Assembly: GCA_903904515.1 (NCBI GenBank)
Contig: CAIVCR010000065.1
Location: 1 to 33,226, forward strand
Length of the DNA: 33,226 nucleotides
Direction: 5' to 3'
Origin: an uncultured Bacteroidia bacterium
GTDB taxonomy: Bacteria > Bacteroidota > Bacteroidia > Bacteroidales > Prolixibacteraceae
The notes beneath the pieces were generated by a model. It did not search any database and was not told where the DNA came from. It was given only the letters and a program-made list of their open reading frames with translations. The translations under genes and the position numbers were made by a program. Below are positions 31,198 to 33,226 of the stretch, piece after piece; within the stretch, counting starts at the first letter, position 1, and each line of letters opens with the position of its first letter.

Positions 31198-32037
31198 ATG
31201 AAAGGTGGTTTTTACCTGTTCAATGGCAAATTTTATCGAGAGAATGAACCTGTATTTTCAGGAGCAGATCTCTACCGGTTAAGCACCGGAATCAGAGAGT
31301 CTTTCCGTACCGAGAATAATCTGGTGATGTTTGCCAGGGAGAACTACAACTTTCTAGTGGATTCCATGGCTGCAGTAGCGTTACCCCTTCCTGCTGACTG
31401 GAATTTTTCGCGGTTTGTGAATGATGTGTCAAGAATGTTGAATAAGAATCATCTCTACCTGGCTTCAAAAGTGACAATACATCTTATTCCAGGTAATTCC
31501 GGAACAGAATATTTAATATCGGCGGAAGAGGTTCCATCTGGATTTTATCCGGTCAAAGAGGCTGGCATACTAATCGACTTTTACGATGAAGGGGCAAAGG
31601 GAAGCTCGAATTACAGTGCCTATGAACCCTCGAGCAGGTTATTATGGTCAGAAGCTAGCCGTGCAGCCACCTTATTATCCAGGCATAATCTTATCCTGGT
31701 AAACAATAAAGGTTATGCCTGCGAATCAATCGGAGGATCTTTTGGATACCTCAACGACAAAACGGCTATATTCCCATCGCCTGAATCACAGGGGTACTAC
31801 CCGCCAATTATCAATATTGTTAAAACTTGCGCCGAGGAGTGCGGTTATTTGGTTCAGGAAAACAGAGAGATAAAGCGCGAAGACCTGTTAAACGCAGATG
31901 AGCTGTTCCTGATAGACAACTCTCTTGGTATCCGGCCTGTTCTGGGTCTCTACGCCCGCAGATTTTACACTTCAGGGACAACGTTAATTGCAAAAATGCT
32001 TGGAGACACCGCACGGAAAACGAATCCATCAGTTTAG
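31198..32037 (+). CDS. Class IV PLP-dependent aminotransferase-like protein (PabC/IlvE family)
   Basis: This family includes branched-chain aminotransferase, D-amino acid aminotransferase and aminodeoxychorismate lyase (PabC). The 279-residue protein has the fold-type IV layout. The PLP lysine is K134 in EGAKGSSNYSAYEPSSRLLWSEASRAA, and the phosphate-binding Glu region is NKGYACESIGGSFGYL. The usual tail motif TSGT appears near the end as FYTSGTTLIAKM. The exact reaction cannot be told; short length and lack of neighbours leave PabC-like lyase or an aminotransferase equally open. It lies 80 bp after the rhomboid gene. Confidence 0.82.
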   Translation: MKGGFYLFNGKFYRENEPVFSGADLYRLSTGIRESFRTENNLVMFARENYNFLVDSMAAVALPLPADWNFSRFVNDVSRMLNKNHLYLASKVTIHLIPGNSGTEYLISAEEVPSGFYPVKEAGILIDFYDEGAKGSSNYSAYEPSSRLLWSEASRAATLLSRHNLILVNNKGYACESIGGSFGYLNDKTAIFPSPESQGYYPPIINIVKTCAEECGYLVQENREIKREDLLNADELFLIDNSLGIRPVLGLYARRFYTSGTTLIAKMLGDTARKTNPSV

Positions 32038-32067
32038 ATTGATTTAATTTCGGTTACTAATAAAGCT

Positions 32068-32616
32068 ATGGAAAGAGTACTGGCATTCATTATTCTGAGT
32101 ATCCCCATCATCCTGATTTCATGGCGATCTCTGGTCCATATTAAAAGCCATGGCTTCTATCGGTTATTTAGTTGGGAATGTATCCTTTGGCTGTTGGTAT
32201 CCAACTTTAGTTATTGGTACGATGACCCATTCTGTTTAAGCCAGTTATGCTCCTGGATCCTCCTGTTCGCTGCTCTTTACCTGGTAATTTCGGGGGTAAT
32301 CCTGTTGAGAAAAATAGGGAAGCCCAATCAGAACCGTGATGAGAAGGGACTTTACAACTTTGAAAAAACCTCGGAATTAATTGATTCAGGAATCTTTAAA
32401 TACATCCGGCATCCGCTTTACAGCTCCCTGATCTTTCTGACCTGGGGGATATTTCTGAAACACGTCACCCTCCCCTTATTTCTAATTTCCATTATTTCTA
32501 CCATATTTCTATGGTTCACTGCTTTATTTGACGAAAAAGAGTGTATAGGCTATTTTGGTGAAAAGTATAAAAGCTATATGAAACGGACAAAACGATTTAT
32601 CCCATTTGTGGTATGA
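32068..32616 (+). CDS. Isoprenylcysteine/phospholipid methyltransferase-like membrane protein
   Basis: The 182-residue protein has about four transmembrane segments and ends in the motif region GIFKYIRHPLYSSLIFLTWGIFL...DEKECIGYFGEKYKSYMKRTKRFIPFVV. The RHPLYSS followed by an E/D-E-x-L-x-x-xF-G-xxY-xxY-xxx-TxRFIP pattern is characteristic of the ICMT/PEMT/NnrU family, which uses S-adenosylmethionine. The physiological substrate in bacteria is unknown. It is 30 bp after the aminotransferase gene and converges with the MazF-like gene. Confidence 0.86.
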   Translation: MERVLAFIILSIPIILISWRSLVHIKSHGFYRLFSWECILWLLVSNFSYWYDDPFCLSQLCSWILLFAALYLVISGVILLRKIGKPNQNRDEKGLYNFEKTSELIDSGIFKYIRHPLYSSLIFLTWGIFLKHVTLPLFLISIISTIFLWFTALFDEKECIGYFGEKYKSYMKRTKRFIPFVV

Positions 32617-32681
32617 TCCCAAAAAAAGAATTTAGTGGTTTCCATGCCTGCTTTCATGAGAATATATCTCTGGACTGGTTT

Positions 32682-33005
32682 TCAGTCAACATAGGTTTCT
32701 TTCAACACTGATTTCAAATTACTTATCTCCGGTTTATTCAATTGTCCAAGATCTCTAATCATTCTTTGTTTGTCGATAGTTCGAATTTGATCTAAAACAA
32801 TCCACCCAATTTTATTGTCGTGTTTAATCTCAATTCTGGTTGGATAATTTTTTGAACTTGTTGTCATAGGTGCAATTACAACAGTATTTAGAAATTTATT
32901 CATCTCATTTGGTGAAATCACAACGCATGGTCTGGTTTTTTTTATCTCACTCCCAAGTGTCGGATCAAAATTGACCAAAATGATTTGATATTGAGCTATT
33001 TCCAT
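32682..33005 (-). CDS. MazF/PemK-family toxin
   Basis: This endoribonuclease toxin of a type II module cleaves mRNA. The 107-residue protein begins YQIILVNFDPTLGSEIKKTRPCVVISPNEMN, the MazF start, and has TVVIAPMTTSSKNYPTRIEI and GWIVLDQIRTIDKQRMIRDLG, which carry the conserved T, Q and R of the family. Its start overlaps the end of the antitoxin gene by 10 bp, so the two are translated together. Confidence 0.93.
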   Translation of the reverse strand: MEIAQYQIILVNFDPTLGSEIKKTRPCVVISPNEMNKFLNTVVIAPMTTSSKNYPTRIEIKHDNKIGWIVLDQIRTIDKQRMIRDLGQLNKPEISNLKSVLKETYVD

Positions 33006-33226
33006 TCCTCAAGGTTTTCGTCCTCAAAGACATCGTTAATCAACAAACGGTCTTCGCCATTCTCTGCCATTCTTTTGAAGGCTTTTTCCCAACCTTTTCG
33101 TGGCGTTGATAATGGTTTTATCACGATTTGGCCTTTTTCGAGTATTACCTCGACTGTGTCCTGGATATTATACTTTTCCAACATAGTCTTGCTAAGTCGG
33201 ATTCCCTTTGAATTTCCAATTTTAAT
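32996..33226 (-). CDS. MazE/AbrB-type antitoxin, start beyond the right edge
   Basis: The reading frame is open to the last base of the window: before the first Met (33184) it reads IKIGNSKGIRLSKT, which is the normal AbrB/MazE N-terminal swapped-hairpin sequence. The true start is therefore outside. The visible part continues MLEKYNIQDTVEVILEKGQIVIKPL, then a tail (EDRLLINDVFEDENLEEWK) that would bind the toxin. The gene overlaps mazF by 10 bp. Confidence 0.9.
   Translation of the reverse strand: MKIGNSKGIRLSKTMLEKYNIQDTVEVILEKGQIVIKPLSTPRKGWEKAFKRMAENGEDRLLINDVFEDENLEEWK

Overview
The window is a chromosomal segment of a Bacteroidota bacterium, probably class Bacteroidia. The evidence is family content (a type IX secretion Plug-type DUF5103 protein, DUF3810, DUF5009 and DUF5916 proteins, a SusC-like TonB-dependent receptor with an N-terminal carboxypeptidase-regulatory-like domain) and several TAnnTTTG promoter -7 boxes, the form used by the Bacteroidota primary sigma factor. 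Shine-Dalgarno sites are weak, as is usual in this phylum. No rRNA, tRNA, CRISPR array or insertion sequence was recognised.

Layout. 1-5000 (minus strand): a phosphate-uptake operon transcribed porin > pstS > pstC > pstA > pstB, with no phoU inside the window. 5000-5705: a 38-unit, 7-bp-register tandem array (unit TGGCDRY) with a short inverted tail. 5706-10559: cation-efflux transporter, HAD phosphatase, RluA-type pseudouridine synthase, a second heptamer array, panB and a DUF5009 membrane acyltransferase-like gene. 10845-15743: dnaK, DUF5103 and DUF3810 genes, with a G-rich repeat element between the last two. 15905-18207: xseA-xseB and a gene of unknown function. 18276-21043: a TonB-dependent receptor whose leader carries two tandem TPP riboswitches; this makes it a likely outer-membrane thiamine (or precursor) importer. 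21068-25949: a GH51 arabinofuranosidase, a nested palindromic element, the tail of a decayed tocopherol-cyclase-like gene and a large DUF5916 protein. 26168-27923: recR, a GNAT acetyltransferase and an orphan HsdR N-terminal-type nuclease domain, with a TTAATGG array between the last two. 28229-32616: a RelE/ParE-like toxin-antitoxin pair directly abutting an AMP nucleosidase, then holA, a rhomboid protease, a class IV aminotransferase and an isoprenylcysteine-methyltransferase-like membrane protein. 32682-33226: a MazEF-type pair, with the antitoxin running off the right edge.

The most unusual material is non-coding. The two TPP riboswitches look like a recent duplication, but the upstream copy has lost bases in the conserved pyrophosphate-sensing half. 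A family of 7-bp-period arrays recurs at three places (5272-5640, 8323-8480, 27321-27483). Each has forward units followed by inverted units at the right end, and the units are related (TGGCDRY, TGGCTAA, TGGTTAA). A single unit plus its inverse also forms the hairpin in front of the thiamine receptor gene. All functional statements come from reading the sequence and translated proteins; no database search was possible.
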